From: JAHECQ01 sp047638695 | GTDB lineage: Bacteria > Actinomycetota > Acidimicrobiia > Acidimicrobiales > SZUA-35 | Length of the DNA: 59,477 nucleotides | Direction: 5' to 3' | Assembly: GCA_047638695.1 (NCBI GenBank) | Contig: JBLINY010000018.1 | Coordinates: 1-59,477 of the forward strand | Shown here: positions 8,836 to 17,699 of the stretch, piece after piece | Position numbering within the stretch: position 1 is the first letter of the stretch | Layout of the letters: each line of letters begins with the position of its first letter | The notes under the pieces: generated by a model | Seen by the model: only the letters and a program-made list of their open reading frames with translations | Database searches by the model: none | What the model was told of the DNA's origin: nothing | Program-made: the position numbers and the translations under genes

Positions 8836-9209
8836 TTCTCGTCGCCTTCCTCGGCTAGCTCAGGTCTCAAGGTAACTGCTCCCCGGAGGAAGACATGCCG
8901 CAGCTCGCTGCGATCACGATCGGTTTCGAGGTGCAACATCAACCGCACGCACAGGCGGAGCGATCCATCGACGTCCATCTCCTGACCGCACAGCAGCGGA
9001 ACATCGACCAGACCGAATGTCCGGGCCGATGCTGCAGGTGGGGCGCTTCGGAGGTCGGTCGTGGCGGTGAAGAAAATGCTGATGATGTCGTCGTGGGCGA
9101 GATCGTTGCGTTCGTACAACGTCTCGAGCAACCGAGTCGTCTGAAGATCAATCTGCTCAGGCGAGTCATGGTCGAGCGTGATGGCACCACGCAAAGCAAG
9201 AACGGGCAT
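8832..9209 (-). CDS. aroH: Chorismate mutase, monofunctional AroH type
   Basis: The 125-residue protein matches the trimeric AroH fold: RGAITLDHD at the N-terminus, the central FFTATTDL with PAASAR soon after, PLLCGQEMDVDG, and the C-terminal HVFLRGAVTLRPEL. It converts chorismate to prephenate, which the next gene product (TyrA) oxidises, so the pair is a functional unit. Its stop overlaps the proposed CTG start of tyrA. The AroH type is seen in Bacillus and several actinobacterial lineages rather than the AroQ type. Confidence 0.92.
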   Translation of the reverse strand: MPVLALRGAITLDHDSPEQIDLQTTRLLETLYERNDLAHDDIISIFFTATTDLRSAPPAASARTFGLVDVPLLCGQEMDVDGSLRLCVRLMLHLETDRDRSELRHVFLRGAVTLRPELAEEGDEN

Positions 9210-9220
9210 GGCGACGCAGG

Positions 9221-9970
9221 CTATCGGAGCGCGACGGCGCGCTGAAGCTCGAGAACCTCAGCCTGCTCGAGCACCCGATACTCGCCCGGTTTCAGTCGGC
9301 CATCGCGCAGCGGACCAATGCGAGTTCGAGCCAGCCGCCGAACCGGGTGACCGACCGCCTCACACATCCGCCGAATCTGTCGATTGCGGCCCTCGTGGAT
9401 CGTGAGCTTGATCATTCCCGGTGCAACCGTCGATGCCTTGGCTGGTGCCGTGGTGCCATCGTCGAGCTCAACCCCGTCGCGAAGCTGACGCAATACGGCG
9501 CGGCTCGGCGTTCCCTCGAGATGAACCAGGTACTCCTTCTCGATGCCAAAGCTGGGATGAGTCAAACGATGGGCCAAACCACCATCGTTGGTGAGAAGTA
9601 AGAGACCCTCGGTATCGAGATCGAGCCTACCGACAGGAAAAACGCGGGGATCATCAGGCACGAGATCAACCACAATCGGCCGCCCCTGCGGATCACTGGC
9701 AGTGGTAACCACGCCACCAGGCTTGTTCAGCAAGTAGGTGACCGCATCGGGCATCATCGAGATGACAGCACCGTCGACCTCGATCACATCGGCCTCGATA
9801 TGAACCCGGGCGCCCAACACCGCCGCTTCGCCGTTCACCAGCACTCGGCCGGCCTCGATGAGATTCTCCGACACGCGACGGCTGCCCACTCCAACGCGGG
9901 CCATGACTTTCTGAAGCCGCTCGCCATCGGGGTGCTCGGAACCTTCGCCTAGTGGGAAGACGCCAGACAT
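9221..9970 (-). CDS. rluB: 23S rRNA pseudouridine synthase, RluB/RsuA family
   Basis: An S4 RNA-binding domain spans about residues 17-65 and the catalytic domain follows, with the active-site aspartate in GRLDLDTEG (D117). The conserved RNRQIRRMCEAVG stretch lies near residue 200. The enzyme isomerises a uridine in the large-subunit rRNA; the family cannot be resolved to RluB rather than RsuA by motif alone, but the scpA-scpB neighbourhood is typical for the RluB group. Its ATG overlaps the scpB stop by one base. Confidence 0.9.
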   Translation of the reverse strand: MSGVFPLGEGSEHPDGERLQKVMARVGVGSRRVSENLIEAGRVLVNGEAAVLGARVHIEADVIEVDGAVISMMPDAVTYLLNKPGGVVTTASDPQGRPIVVDLVPDDPRVFPVGRLDLDTEGLLLLTNDGGLAHRLTHPSFGIEKEYLVHLEGTPSRAVLRQLRDGVELDDGTTAPAKASTVAPGMIKLTIHEGRNRQIRRMCEAVGHPVRRLARTRIGPLRDGRLKPGEYRVLEQAEVLELQRAVALR

Positions 9971-10860
9971 CAGAAGGTTGTCGTCGGCTCTTCGTCCAGG
10001 TCGATGAGGTCGACCGGAGAGCCATCATTCTCGTCGGTGAGATCGAGCGAAGAATCGTCAGGCTCATCAGTGAGGTCGATATCGGCGTTCGCGCCACGGT
10101 CAACATGGGCACGGTCAATCTGGGCACGGTCAATCTGTCCACCATAAGCCGGCGCACCATCAGTCTGGCCGCCCAGATCGACGTCCGCGTGGGCCTCAAC
10201 CTCGGGTTGAACAATCGGCACATCATCAAGAGGGCTCGCTCGCAACGTCTGTTCCAGCGCTTCGACGACCTCAGCCGACGGAACAAAATCGCCGAGAGGC
10301 GGCAGCGCATCGATCGAGGCAAGGCCCAGTCGCTCAAGAAACTCGCGGGTGGTCCCGAACAAGGTGGCTTGACCCGGCCCCAGATCGCGGCCGATCTCCT
10401 CGACGTATCCCCGTTGTGACAACGTGCGCAACACACCATCGACGTTGACGCCGCGAATCGCCGACACCTGGCCGCGGGAGATGGGTTGCTTGTAGGCCAC
10501 GATGGCCAGCGTTTCGAGCGCCGCGCTGCTCAGACGTGCGCTCTGACCCTCGAGCACGTACCGCTCAACGTAAGGCGCCTGGTCGGGGTGAGTCTGGAAT
10601 CGCCAGCCACCGCCCACCTCTGCCAGCTGAAATCCCCGCTCTTCGCGTTCATAGGACTCGGCGAGATCACCACACAGCGCTCGAACCGTTGCCACAGGCA
10701 GCTCGAGAAGCTGCGCCAAGACGTGGTCTTCCATTGGGTCGGTGGCCACCATCACGATCGCCTCGATGGCGCGGGCAGCTTCCTGCAACGCCTCGGCCGA
10801 GGGCGGGTCGGCCCGCGGTGTCTGTACCGCGTTTGTGTCTTCTGCTGCTTGGTCGCTCAT
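9970..10860 (-). CDS. scpB: Segregation and condensation protein B
   Basis: ScpB is the winged-helix partner of ScpA in the SMC condensin complex. The core (about residues 20-190) has the typical AALETLAIVAYKQPISR and GVNVDGVLRTL segments. The ATG at 10860 is chosen because a longer frame would run into scpA. The C-terminal 90 residues form an unusual acidic, low-complexity tail rich in Asp, partly made of five-residue repeats. Most ScpB proteins are about 200 residues, so this 296-residue version is long. Confidence 0.93.
   Translation of the reverse strand: MSDQAAEDTNAVQTPRADPPSAEALQEAARAIEAIVMVATDPMEDHVLAQLLELPVATVRALCGDLAESYEREERGFQLAEVGGGWRFQTHPDQAPYVERYVLEGQSARLSSAALETLAIVAYKQPISRGQVSAIRGVNVDGVLRTLSQRGYVEEIGRDLGPGQATLFGTTREFLERLGLASIDALPPLGDFVPSAEVVEALEQTLRASPLDDVPIVQPEVEAHADVDLGGQTDGAPAYGGQIDRAQIDRAHVDRGANADIDLTDEPDDSSLDLTDENDGSPVDLIDLDEEPTTTF
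10095..10139. repeat. Three 15-bp tandem units inside scpB
   Basis: Three near-identical 15-base units beginning CACGGTCAA lie head to tail and keep the frame. On the minus strand they encode an IDRAQ-like repeat in the acidic tail of ScpB. Confidence 0.75.
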
Positions 10861-10861
10861 G

Positions 10862-11653
10862 TCAGCCTTCGTAGAGGTCGGCACCCGCCAGGGCGAGATC
10901 ACGTCCGCCTCCGTTTTCGACGGAAGCTCCCATCCATTCAACCGAAAGATCGCCGAACACCGTCGGTTGATCTATCTCAACCAGACCCTGTTTGAACAAC
11001 TCGAGAACCGCCAGGAAACGAACGACAATCTCGAGCCGGTCGACCAGGCCGCGGGTGAGATCACGAAACAGCACCTGGCCAGCCCCCGGAAGTTCATTGA
11101 CAAGCTCATCGATGGCATCACTGACACTGGCCCGCACTTGGGTGATGTGAGCGACCGAGACCTCCGGCTTGGGCTTCGGTGCCGCCGCCTTCATGAAGGC
11201 CTTGCGAAGCTGCTCTGGCGTGACACCCTGCAACAGGTCGGGCGTGAGGTCGAGGAACTGCTCCTCGAGGCCAACCCGCCGAGGCGCGACACGGGCCGCC
11301 GCCGCGCTGAGATCTTCGATAATCGATGCAGCGTCTTTGAATGTCTTGCACTCGAGCAAGCGAGACAGCAACAGGTCGCGCTCTTCCCACAGGCCGAATT
11401 CCTCGTCGAGGTCGAAGTCGTCGTCGACAGGGAGAAGCCGGCGACACTTCAGTTCGACAAGCGTGGCCGCGATCAATAGGAACTCAGTAGCGACCTCGAG
11501 GTCGCAAAGGTCCATCTTCTCGATCTCCGCAAGGTAGGCATCGACGATCTCGCTCAGCGAGACCTCGTACAGGTCGACCTCCTCTTTGAGAATGAGGTGG
11601 AGCAGGAGGTCGAAGGGGCCCTGAAAACTCTCGGTCTGCACCTGAAATGCCAT
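10862..11653 (-). CDS. scpA: Segregation and condensation protein A (kleisin)
   Basis: ScpA bridges the SMC heads and binds ScpB. The start at 11653 gives MAFQVQTESFQGPFDLLLHL, the classic ScpA N-terminus, and 263 residues. The VATEFLLIAATLVELKCRRL helix near 70 and the C-terminal winged helix around 190-240 agree with the family. It is the first gene of a leftward operon that continues through scpB, rluB, aroH, tyrA, cmk and plsC. A TAGAAT element lies seven bases before the ATG, so a leaderless transcript is likely. Confidence 0.94.
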   Translation of the reverse strand: MAFQVQTESFQGPFDLLLHLILKEEVDLYEVSLSEIVDAYLAEIEKMDLCDLEVATEFLLIAATLVELKCRRLLPVDDDFDLDEEFGLWEERDLLLSRLLECKTFKDAASIIEDLSAAAARVAPRRVGLEEQFLDLTPDLLQGVTPEQLRKAFMKAAAPKPKPEVSVAHITQVRASVSDAIDELVNELPGAGQVLFRDLTRGLVDRLEIVVRFLAVLELFKQGLVEIDQPTVFGDLSVEWMGASVENGGGRDLALAGADLYEG

Positions 11654-11660
11654 TGTTGTG

Positions 11661-11712
11661 ATTCTAACCGTGGCGTAAACAGATCGTCGGCCACCCCCGT
11701 ACTGCCTACGCT
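11661..11712. promoter_or_regulatory. Divergent leaderless promoters for scpA (left) and trpS (right)
   Basis: The 65-base gap holds a minus-strand TAGAAT (11666-11661), seven bases before the scpA ATG, and a plus-strand TACGCT (11707-11712), six bases before the trpS GTG. Neither gene has a recognisable ribosome binding site. Confidence 0.6.
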
Positions 11713-11718
11713 GCAACG

Positions 11719-12714
11719 GTGACCTCCGGATCTTCCACCAAGCAACGCGTCTTCAGCGGCATCCAACCGTCGGGAGCGTTGCACCTCGGCAACTACCTCG
11801 GCGCAGTTCGCAACTGGGTAGAGATGCAGCACCAAACCGATGCCGTCTTTTGTGTGGTCGATCTTCATGCACTCACTCAGCCGAAAGAGCCGGGCGAGGT
11901 GGCGCAGGGGACAATCGACATCGCCCGGCTGCTTCTCGCCGCCGGCATCGACCCTGACACCGCCATCCTGTTTGCCCAGTCTCACGTGGTCGAGCACTCT
12001 GAGCTCGGTTGGTTGATGCAGACCATCGCGTCGTACGGCGAACTGAGCCGAATGACGCAGTTCAAGGACAAGAGTGAACGCTCCACTGGTTTCGTTTCTG
12101 CCTCGCTGTTCACCTATCCCGCTCTTCAGGCAGCAGATATCTTGCTGTACGACACCGAGGTTGTTCCCGTCGGCGACGACCAGCGCCAGCACATTGAGCT
12201 GGCCCGGGATGTAGCGATGCGGTTCAACTCACGATTCGGCGAGACCTTTGTGGTGCCCGAGCACCGAATTCCCTCGGCCGGCGCTCGCGTGATGGATCTG
12301 CAACACCCCGAGAACAAGATGTCGAAGTCGATCGACTCGCCGCAGGGAACAATCAACATGCTTGATACGCCGAAAGAGATCGAGAAAAAGGTGAAGCGGG
12401 CGGTCACCGACAACGAGGCCGAGGTGCGCTTCGACGTGGCCCAGAAGCCCGGCGTTTCTAACCTCCTGTCGATCCTCGCTGCCGCGACCGGTGGCGACCC
12501 AGAGGCGCTGGCCTCGGGCTACACCCAGTACGGCCCACTCAAGGCCGATGTGGCGGAAGCCGTCGTTGCTCTACTTCAGCCGATCCAAGAACGGCTGGCC
12601 GAGCTTGATGATGAGACCGTTCGGCTGATTCTGGACGGCGGAGCCGAACGCGCTCGAGCGATCGCAGCTCCTGTAATGCACCGAGCCAAATCCGCCATCG
12701 GGCTCCTTGTCTGA
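11719..12714 (+). CDS. trpS: Tryptophanyl-tRNA synthetase
   Basis: This class I synthetase charges tRNA-Trp. The HIGH-type signature is in PSGALHLGNYLGA (residues 17-29) and the KMSKS loop is exact, in NKMSKSIDSP near residue 197. The length of 331 residues is typical of bacterial TrpRS. The GTG start lies six bases after a TACGCT element and lacks a Shine-Dalgarno sequence. It is divergent from scpA. Confidence 0.96.
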   Translation: MTSGSSTKQRVFSGIQPSGALHLGNYLGAVRNWVEMQHQTDAVFCVVDLHALTQPKEPGEVAQGTIDIARLLLAAGIDPDTAILFAQSHVVEHSELGWLMQTIASYGELSRMTQFKDKSERSTGFVSASLFTYPALQAADILLYDTEVVPVGDDQRQHIELARDVAMRFNSRFGETFVVPEHRIPSAGARVMDLQHPENKMSKSIDSPQGTINMLDTPKEIEKKVKRAVTDNEAEVRFDVAQKPGVSNLLSILAAATGGDPEALASGYTQYGPLKADVAEAVVALLQPIQERLAELDDETVRLILDGGAERARAIAAPVMHRAKSAIGLLV

Positions 12715-12751
12715 GGCCAGACACGTGCCTACAAACGAGGAGAGGTAGTAC

Positions 12752-14098
12752 ATGCGCAAGAAACGTCTCGCGAAACTGTTGTCTCTGCCTACGGCGATTG
12801 CGCTCATCGCCGCCGCGTGCACCAGCTCCGACCGCACCGGTTCCGATGGCGCCGGTTCCGAAACGACGGCCTCCGATGCAACGGCCCCTGACTCGACTGA
12901 ACCCGACACTGCTGTCGGATCTAACACTGCGGTCGGATCTAACACTGCGACCGACGGCACCCTCATCATCGGTGGCCTGTTGCCCGGCACCGGCAACTTG
13001 GCCTACCTCGGATCTCCTCAGTTCGCTGGGGTTGGCTTGGCCGTTGCCGAAATCAATGCAGCTGGCGGCGTGTTCGGTAACGATGTCGTTTGGCTTCCCG
13101 GCGACTCAGGCGATGCCGGCGACGTCGCCAACGCCTCCGCCGACCGCCTGCTGGCCCAGGACGTCGACGCCATCATCGGCCCCGCTTCCTCAGAGGTCTC
13201 GCTAAGCGTGATCGACAAGATCACGCAGGCCGGCGTCGTCCACTTTTCGGCCGCCAACACCTCCGAGGTATTCACAACCTACGACGACAACGGGCTCTAT
13301 TTCCGCACCGCCCCATCCGACGTGATGCAGGGCGCAGCACTCGCCGACCTCATCCTGGCCGACGGCGTCGAGAACGTTGCGTACATCGTCTTGAACGACT
13401 CATACGGAACCGGCCTCCTCGCCGCTTCAAAGCAACAGTATGAGTCAAGTGGCGGCACCGTCGTCGCTGAACAGATCTACGAGCCCGCGACTGACCGCTT
13501 TAGCGTTGAGATCGCCGCAGTGGCCGAGTCCTCTCCTGATGGCATCGTCATCATCGGGTTCGACGAGACGGCCCAGATCCTGCAGGAGCTGATTCAGGCT
13601 GGTTTGGGGCCTAGCGACCTGCCCGTCTACGGAACTGACGGCAACATGACCCAGGCACTCGCTGCGACCTTCGATGACCCATCGGTCATTGCTGGCATGA
13701 AAGGTACGGCTCCCGGCACGGATGTGGCAGGCGAGCTGGCCGACTTTCGTGATCGATTGCTCGGCATCGACCCTGGCCTCATTGACTTCGCGTATTCAGC
13801 CGAGTCATACGACGCCGTGATGCTTGTTGCTCTCGCCGCCCTCCAGGCCGGTACCGATGATCCCATCGCTGTTGCCGCCGAGATCAACGAGATCACAAGG
13901 GACGGCGAGAAGTGCACCGACTTCGTTGTCTGCGCCGAACTCATCGCTCTTGGTACCGATATCGACTACGACGGCGTGTCTGGCCCGCTCGAGTTTATTG
14001 ACGCCGGTGAACCCTCGATCGCTTCGATACTGACGAAGCAATTCAGCGACGAGGGTGTGCTCCAGACCATCGGTTCGGTGCTCGGTTCACTGAGCTGA
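12752..14098 (+). CDS. ABC-type branched-chain amino acid/amide substrate-binding lipoprotein (LivK-like)
   Basis: The N-terminus is a lipoprotein signal with charged MRKKR, a hydrophobic stretch and the lipobox IAAAC (Cys23), so the mature protein is anchored outside the membrane. A Ser/Thr/Asp-rich linker follows, then a type I periplasmic-binding-protein fold (Leu/Ile/Val-binding family) from about residue 70, with IGGLLPGTGNLAYLG and the conserved IIGPASSEVS. No permease or ATPase genes are near, so it is an orphan receptor; the ligand is unknown. GAGGAGAGG ahead of the ATG is a good ribosome binding site. Confidence 0.9.
   Translation: MRKKRLAKLLSLPTAIALIAAACTSSDRTGSDGAGSETTASDATAPDSTEPDTAVGSNTAVGSNTATDGTLIIGGLLPGTGNLAYLGSPQFAGVGLAVAEINAAGGVFGNDVVWLPGDSGDAGDVANASADRLLAQDVDAIIGPASSEVSLSVIDKITQAGVVHFSAANTSEVFTTYDDNGLYFRTAPSDVMQGAALADLILADGVENVAYIVLNDSYGTGLLAASKQQYESSGGTVVAEQIYEPATDRFSVEIAAVAESSPDGIVIIGFDETAQILQELIQAGLGPSDLPVYGTDGNMTQALAATFDDPSVIAGMKGTAPGTDVAGELADFRDRLLGIDPGLIDFAYSAESYDAVMLVALAALQAGTDDPIAVAAEINEITRDGEKCTDFVVCAELIALGTDIDYDGVSGPLEFIDAGEPSIASILTKQFSDEGVLQTIGSVLGSLS
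12906..12950 (+). repeat. 18-bp tandem duplication in the lipoprotein linker
   Basis: Two 18-base units, differing at one base, plus a partial third encode the linker sequence TAVGSN twice. The repeat keeps frame and lies between the lipid anchor and the ligand-binding domain. Confidence 0.8.
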
Positions 14099-14110
14099 CC
14101 TCGACCAGCA

Positions 14111-15049
14111 TCACTTCGTTGCCATCCCCCAGGCGATCTCGTAGACCGTTTGGAGGTGAGCGAACCCCTTCAGTTCGACCTTAGCGGGGGCACCGAACAG
14201 GGCATCGTCGCGGCCGGCCGCGATTTCTCTCACAACAAGGCTGGCCAGGATCTGCCCCCCGGAGGCGAGGTTCGCCACTCTGGCTGTCAAATTCACATGA
14301 CGACCGAATAGATCACCTTCGGCATCGGAGATCGCCTCCCCCGTATGCAGACCCATTCGCACCCGAAGATCGGGTCCGTCCTCGGCCTCAACCAGTTGCT
14401 GGACCGACACGGCAAATCGAATAGCCCGTTGCACGCTGGGGAAGGCGAGCATGAACCCGTCACTGATCGACTTCACCTCACGGCCGCCGAAGAAGTCGAG
14501 CTCGGTCCGAATTATTCGGTTGTGTTCTTCGAGCAGCGCGTACCAGGCCTCGTCAACCATTGAAGTAGCCCGCTCGGTCGACGACTCGATATCCGAAAAA
14601 ACGATCGTGACGGTGTCGCCGGCCAGGCCCTCGGCCTGCGGCGCACTAGTGGAACCGACAAGATCGGCAACCATCTCAATCGACGTCGAACGAAGATCGT
14701 CGGCCGACCGGACCATCGTCGAGCGGCCATGCACCCCGGCCATGGTCTCGTCTAGGGCATCGAACCGAACGGTGACCATCGTGTCACCAACCAACACAGG
14801 ACATGTCGCTTCAACCAGCTGCGGTTCGCTCAAGCGGATGCCATCGAGATACGAGCCGTTCGTCGAATTGAGATCGGCGATCTCAACCGTCCGACCTACC
14901 GGCCGCAGCCGAAGGTGACGTCTCGACACCTGGGGATCGGCGAGCAGCAAACCCTCGCAGTCTCGGCCCATCACCAGCTCGCTCTCGAGGTCGAGCGTGA
15001 GCGGCTGACGCTCGGGCTGCTCAACCCGGACCTTCACGTAATCGCTCAA
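14111..15049 (-). CDS. FHA domain - class III adenylate cyclase
   Basis: The N-terminal FHA domain (about residues 20-95) shows VMGRD, the phosphothreonine-binding SRRHLRL and NSTNGSYLDG. The C-terminal class III cyclase domain (about 145-300) has both metal-binding aspartates (FSDIESST and SISDGF), the adenine-specifying lysine in EVKSIS and aspartate in GDLFG, and the transition-state Asn/Arg in VNLTAR. It should therefore make cAMP and be controlled by a phosphorylated partner. There is no transmembrane segment. It ends a four-gene overlapping operon whose other members include two cNMP-binding proteins; its ATG overlaps the upstream stop (ATGA). Confidence 0.92.
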   Translation of the reverse strand: MSDYVKVRVEQPERQPLTLDLESELVMGRDCEGLLLADPQVSRRHLRLRPVGRTVEIADLNSTNGSYLDGIRLSEPQLVEATCPVLVGDTMVTVRFDALDETMAGVHGRSTMVRSADDLRSTSIEMVADLVGSTSAPQAEGLAGDTVTIVFSDIESSTERATSMVDEAWYALLEEHNRIIRTELDFFGGREVKSISDGFMLAFPSVQRAIRFAVSVQQLVEAEDGPDLRVRMGLHTGEAISDAEGDLFGRHVNLTARVANLASGGQILASLVVREIAAGRDDALFGAPAKVELKGFAHLQTVYEIAWGMATK

Positions 15050-15471
15050 CTTGACCCGGCCTGTCTGGAACGACGGAGCTGATCGGCCAGCGAGGCCAGA
15101 AGGCCGTTCGCCACCTGTGGCATGTCCCGAAGCAAAACACGGAACATTCGCAGGCTCAACGCTGCCACCTCGACCTCGGTAACTGCGGTGACGGTGGCCG
15201 AACGTGGAGCTGGATCGAGAAGCGCCAACTCTCCGAAGTGTGCGCCAGGGCCAAGCACGGTGGTCTCGATACCCGCCTGTGACACGCTCACCGTGCCCTC
15301 GATCACAAGGAAGAAGGTCTCCCCCGGCTCACCCTCAACAATGACGGTGCTCTCGGCAGCCAAAGTGGCTGTTTCGGCGTGACGGGCAATGGTGCGGATA
15401 TCTCGTTTGGTACAACGATCGAACATCGGCACCGCCGCCAAGCGTTCGGCGATGAGCTTCTTACTGGCCAT
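15046..15471 (-). CDS. Small stand-alone cyclic-nucleotide-binding protein
   Basis: This 141-residue protein is essentially one cNMP-binding domain. The phosphate-binding cassette FGELALLDPAPRSATV near residue 80 keeps the Glu and Arg that contact the ribose and phosphate of cAMP. No effector domain (helix-turn-helix, kinase) is attached, so it may act by binding a partner such as the adjacent transporter or cyclase. The ATG at 15471 overlaps the stop of the MmpL gene by one base. A longer frame extending to 15963 exists but reads through the transporter gene out of frame and is not credible. Confidence 0.88.
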   Translation of the reverse strand: MASKKLIAERLAAVPMFDRCTKRDIRTIARHAETATLAAESTVIVEGEPGETFFLVIEGTVSVSQAGIETTVLGPGAHFGELALLDPAPRSATVTAVTEVEVAALSLRMFRVLLRDMPQVANGLLASLADQLRRSRQAGSS

Positions 15472-17699
15472 TAAAGACCTTTCGTCGAAGGTTGGGTGGG
15501 GGCAGGGAACACAATCGGGTCGTTCTCCCACACGCCCCAGCACAGGTGGAACCGCCGTAGTGGCCCCGGCGCCCTCCAGTTGAGACGGCCCGTCAACTTC
15601 ATAAGCGCCGGAGTGAGCGTGGCCCGGACAAGGAAAGCATCGACCACGACAGCGATGGCCAAGCCGAGACCGAACATCTTGACGATGGCCACCCCTGAGG
15701 TAGCAATGGCCAGGAAAACGATTGCCAGAAGGACAGCCGCTCCCGTGACGATCGGCCCGGTATGTCCAATGCCGCGCCGAACGGCGTCGTCGTTGTCGCC
15801 GCTCAGGTCGTACTCCTCTTTGATACGGGCCAGAAGAAAGACCTCGTAGTCCATCGACAGGCCAAACGCTATGCAGAACATGAGGATTGGCGTGAAGACA
15901 TCGATCTTGCCGCTGGCCGTCACGCCCAACTGGTCGGCAAAGTTCCCTTCTTGGAATACCCACACGAGTGCACCGAATGTCGCAGTCAGGCTCAACAAGT
16001 TCAGAGCGAGAGCCTTGATCGGGATAATGACGCTGCCCGTCATGAAGAAGAGCCAGACCATCGTGACCACCGCGATGACGGCGAGGGCGTGGGGCACACG
16101 GTTCTTCACCGCCTCGACCGTGTCGATCGCCGTGGCGTCGTTCCCGCCAACAAGAACCTCGCCGTAGGGGGTTTCCATCGTTCGAAGCATCTCTACCAAC
16201 TCCGGAATCCGCGGATCGTCGGTCCCGAATAGGTACACCACGTTAAACCATGTGCCGGCAGCTTCGACGCCGTCCAACGGGCGGAAATGAAGGCTGAGAC
16301 GATTCTTCGGGGCGGTGTTGTCGAGGCGCACGTAGCCAATCGTCGAATCCATCCGCAAAGGCCCGTCCAGCTGGAGGACCTCCTTCGTGAAGGCAAAGAT
16401 CGTCTCGGCGTCGTCGGGGTCGGCGTCCCGAGCGACGATGTGGATCGGCGTGACGTCGGGCCAGTTCAGGTTGTCCTTGATGGCCTCGGCTGCCACGCGG
16501 GCCTCCTGGTCGGCGGGCAAGACTCGCTCGTCCACGCGGCCTGGTTCAAACCGAAGGAAGGGCAGACCCAACATCACGAGGAACGCACCGACGACGACGA
16601 GCCACACCAGCGGCGCTCGCATCACCCGTCCCGCCTGCCGCCCCCAGAACGAGGCTTCGGTTGGTGTCGCAACCCCCATCCCGTCACCGAAACGGATGAG
16701 CATCGGAGGCACAACAAGCAGCGTCGCCAGCGCAGCGGTGCTGACCACGGCAACCCCAGCGAAGGCAAAGGACCGCAAGTAGACGACTGGAAATACCAGT
16801 AGGCCAAGCAACGATGAGCCAACAGCGGCGGCGGAAAACACGACGGTTCGGCCCGCCGTTTGCATTGTTCGGTTGACGGCCTGCTCGACATCTCGTCCTG
16901 CCCCCCGCTCTTCGCGGAATCGAGCTACCAGCAAGAGGCTGTAGTCGATTGACAAACCTAAACCCAACGCAGTCACGAGCGTCCTGGCGAAGATCGAGAT
17001 GTCGACGAACAGCACCACGACCGTGAGGGCCACGAAACTACCCAGTACAGCGAAGATGGCAACGAGCAGAGGAAGCACCGCCGCTCGAATCCCGCGGAAC
17101 ACCAGCAGCAGGCCGATCAGTGTGAACGGCGCGGCAAGAAGCTCCGCTCGTTGCAGGTCAGACGCGGCTTCCTCGGCAGCCACCCGGCTGATCTCGACCG
17201 CTCCGGTGGCGCTAATGTCGAAGAACTCGTTCGGACCGGCGTAGAGCGAATGAAGCCGCTCCGCTGTCCCTCGCTGCTCGTCTTCGGTGCCTTCGAGTTT
17301 CACGGCAATCAGGGCGTAATGACCGCTGAGGTCTCGAAGCGGGCTGATCGACGGGGCCGCAGGCTCCGGGACGTTGTAGAACGAGGCCACCTCCAACACG
17401 CCGGCCTCGGCCTCGATCTCAGACGTCAGCCGTTCGCCCTCCGACCGGTTACTCCCGGAGTAGACCCATTCGTTCTTGGGCTCGAGCACCAAGACGAAAC
17501 CGTACGAGCCTGTTCCGAAGTCGTCTTCCAGAATCTCCGCCACCTGCGTCGACTCGGCCTCGGGCGCAAGGAACCCACCAACGCTCCGGCGCTCCTCAAC
17601 CCCTCCACCGACCACAACGAGAATTGGCAACAACACCAGCAGGGCCAGCAACATCTGCCGTGACCGGCTCGTGGCGAGACGAACAATGGCGGCGATCAC
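15471..17699 (-). CDS. MmpL/RND-type lipid transporter
   Basis: The 742-residue protein has the two-fold MmpL layout: TM1 (residues 16-33), a large outer loop to about 190, five more helices, then TM7 near 380 with a second loop and five helices. The Asp-Tyr proton-relay pairs of MmpL proteins appear in both halves, in LSIDYSLLL (D252-Y253) and LSMDYEVFLL (near 617). Such proteins export lipids or glycolipids across the inner membrane by proton-motive force. It overlaps the patatin stop (GTGA) and the following cNMP-binding gene, tying lipid transport to cyclic nucleotide sensing. Confidence 0.9.
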   Translation of the reverse strand: MIAAIVRLATSRSRQMLLALLVLLPILVVVGGGVEERRSVGGFLAPEAESTQVAEILEDDFGTGSYGFVLVLEPKNEWVYSGSNRSEGERLTSEIEAEAGVLEVASFYNVPEPAAPSISPLRDLSGHYALIAVKLEGTEDEQRGTAERLHSLYAGPNEFFDISATGAVEISRVAAEEAASDLQRAELLAAPFTLIGLLLVFRGIRAAVLPLLVAIFAVLGSFVALTVVVLFVDISIFARTLVTALGLGLSIDYSLLLVARFREERGAGRDVEQAVNRTMQTAGRTVVFSAAAVGSSLLGLLVFPVVYLRSFAFAGVAVVSTAALATLLVVPPMLIRFGDGMGVATPTEASFWGRQAGRVMRAPLVWLVVVGAFLVMLGLPFLRFEPGRVDERVLPADQEARVAAEAIKDNLNWPDVTPIHIVARDADPDDAETIFAFTKEVLQLDGPLRMDSTIGYVRLDNTAPKNRLSLHFRPLDGVEAAGTWFNVVYLFGTDDPRIPELVEMLRTMETPYGEVLVGGNDATAIDTVEAVKNRVPHALAVIAVVTMVWLFFMTGSVIIPIKALALNLLSLTATFGALVWVFQEGNFADQLGVTASGKIDVFTPILMFCIAFGLSMDYEVFLLARIKEEYDLSGDNDDAVRRGIGHTGPIVTGAAVLLAIVFLAIATSGVAIVKMFGLGLAIAVVVDAFLVRATLTPALMKLTGRLNWRAPGPLRRFHLCWGVWENDPIVFPAPTQPSTKGL

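Noticed and set aside
12715..12751. T-box or attenuator between trpS and the lipoprotein gene
   Set aside because: The gap is only 37 bases and holds just a ribosome binding site.
15472..15963. N-terminal extension of the small cNMP-binding protein
   Set aside because: It reads the MmpL gene out of frame, gives an Arg-rich nonsense-like sequence, and an ATG at 15471 starts the domain properly.
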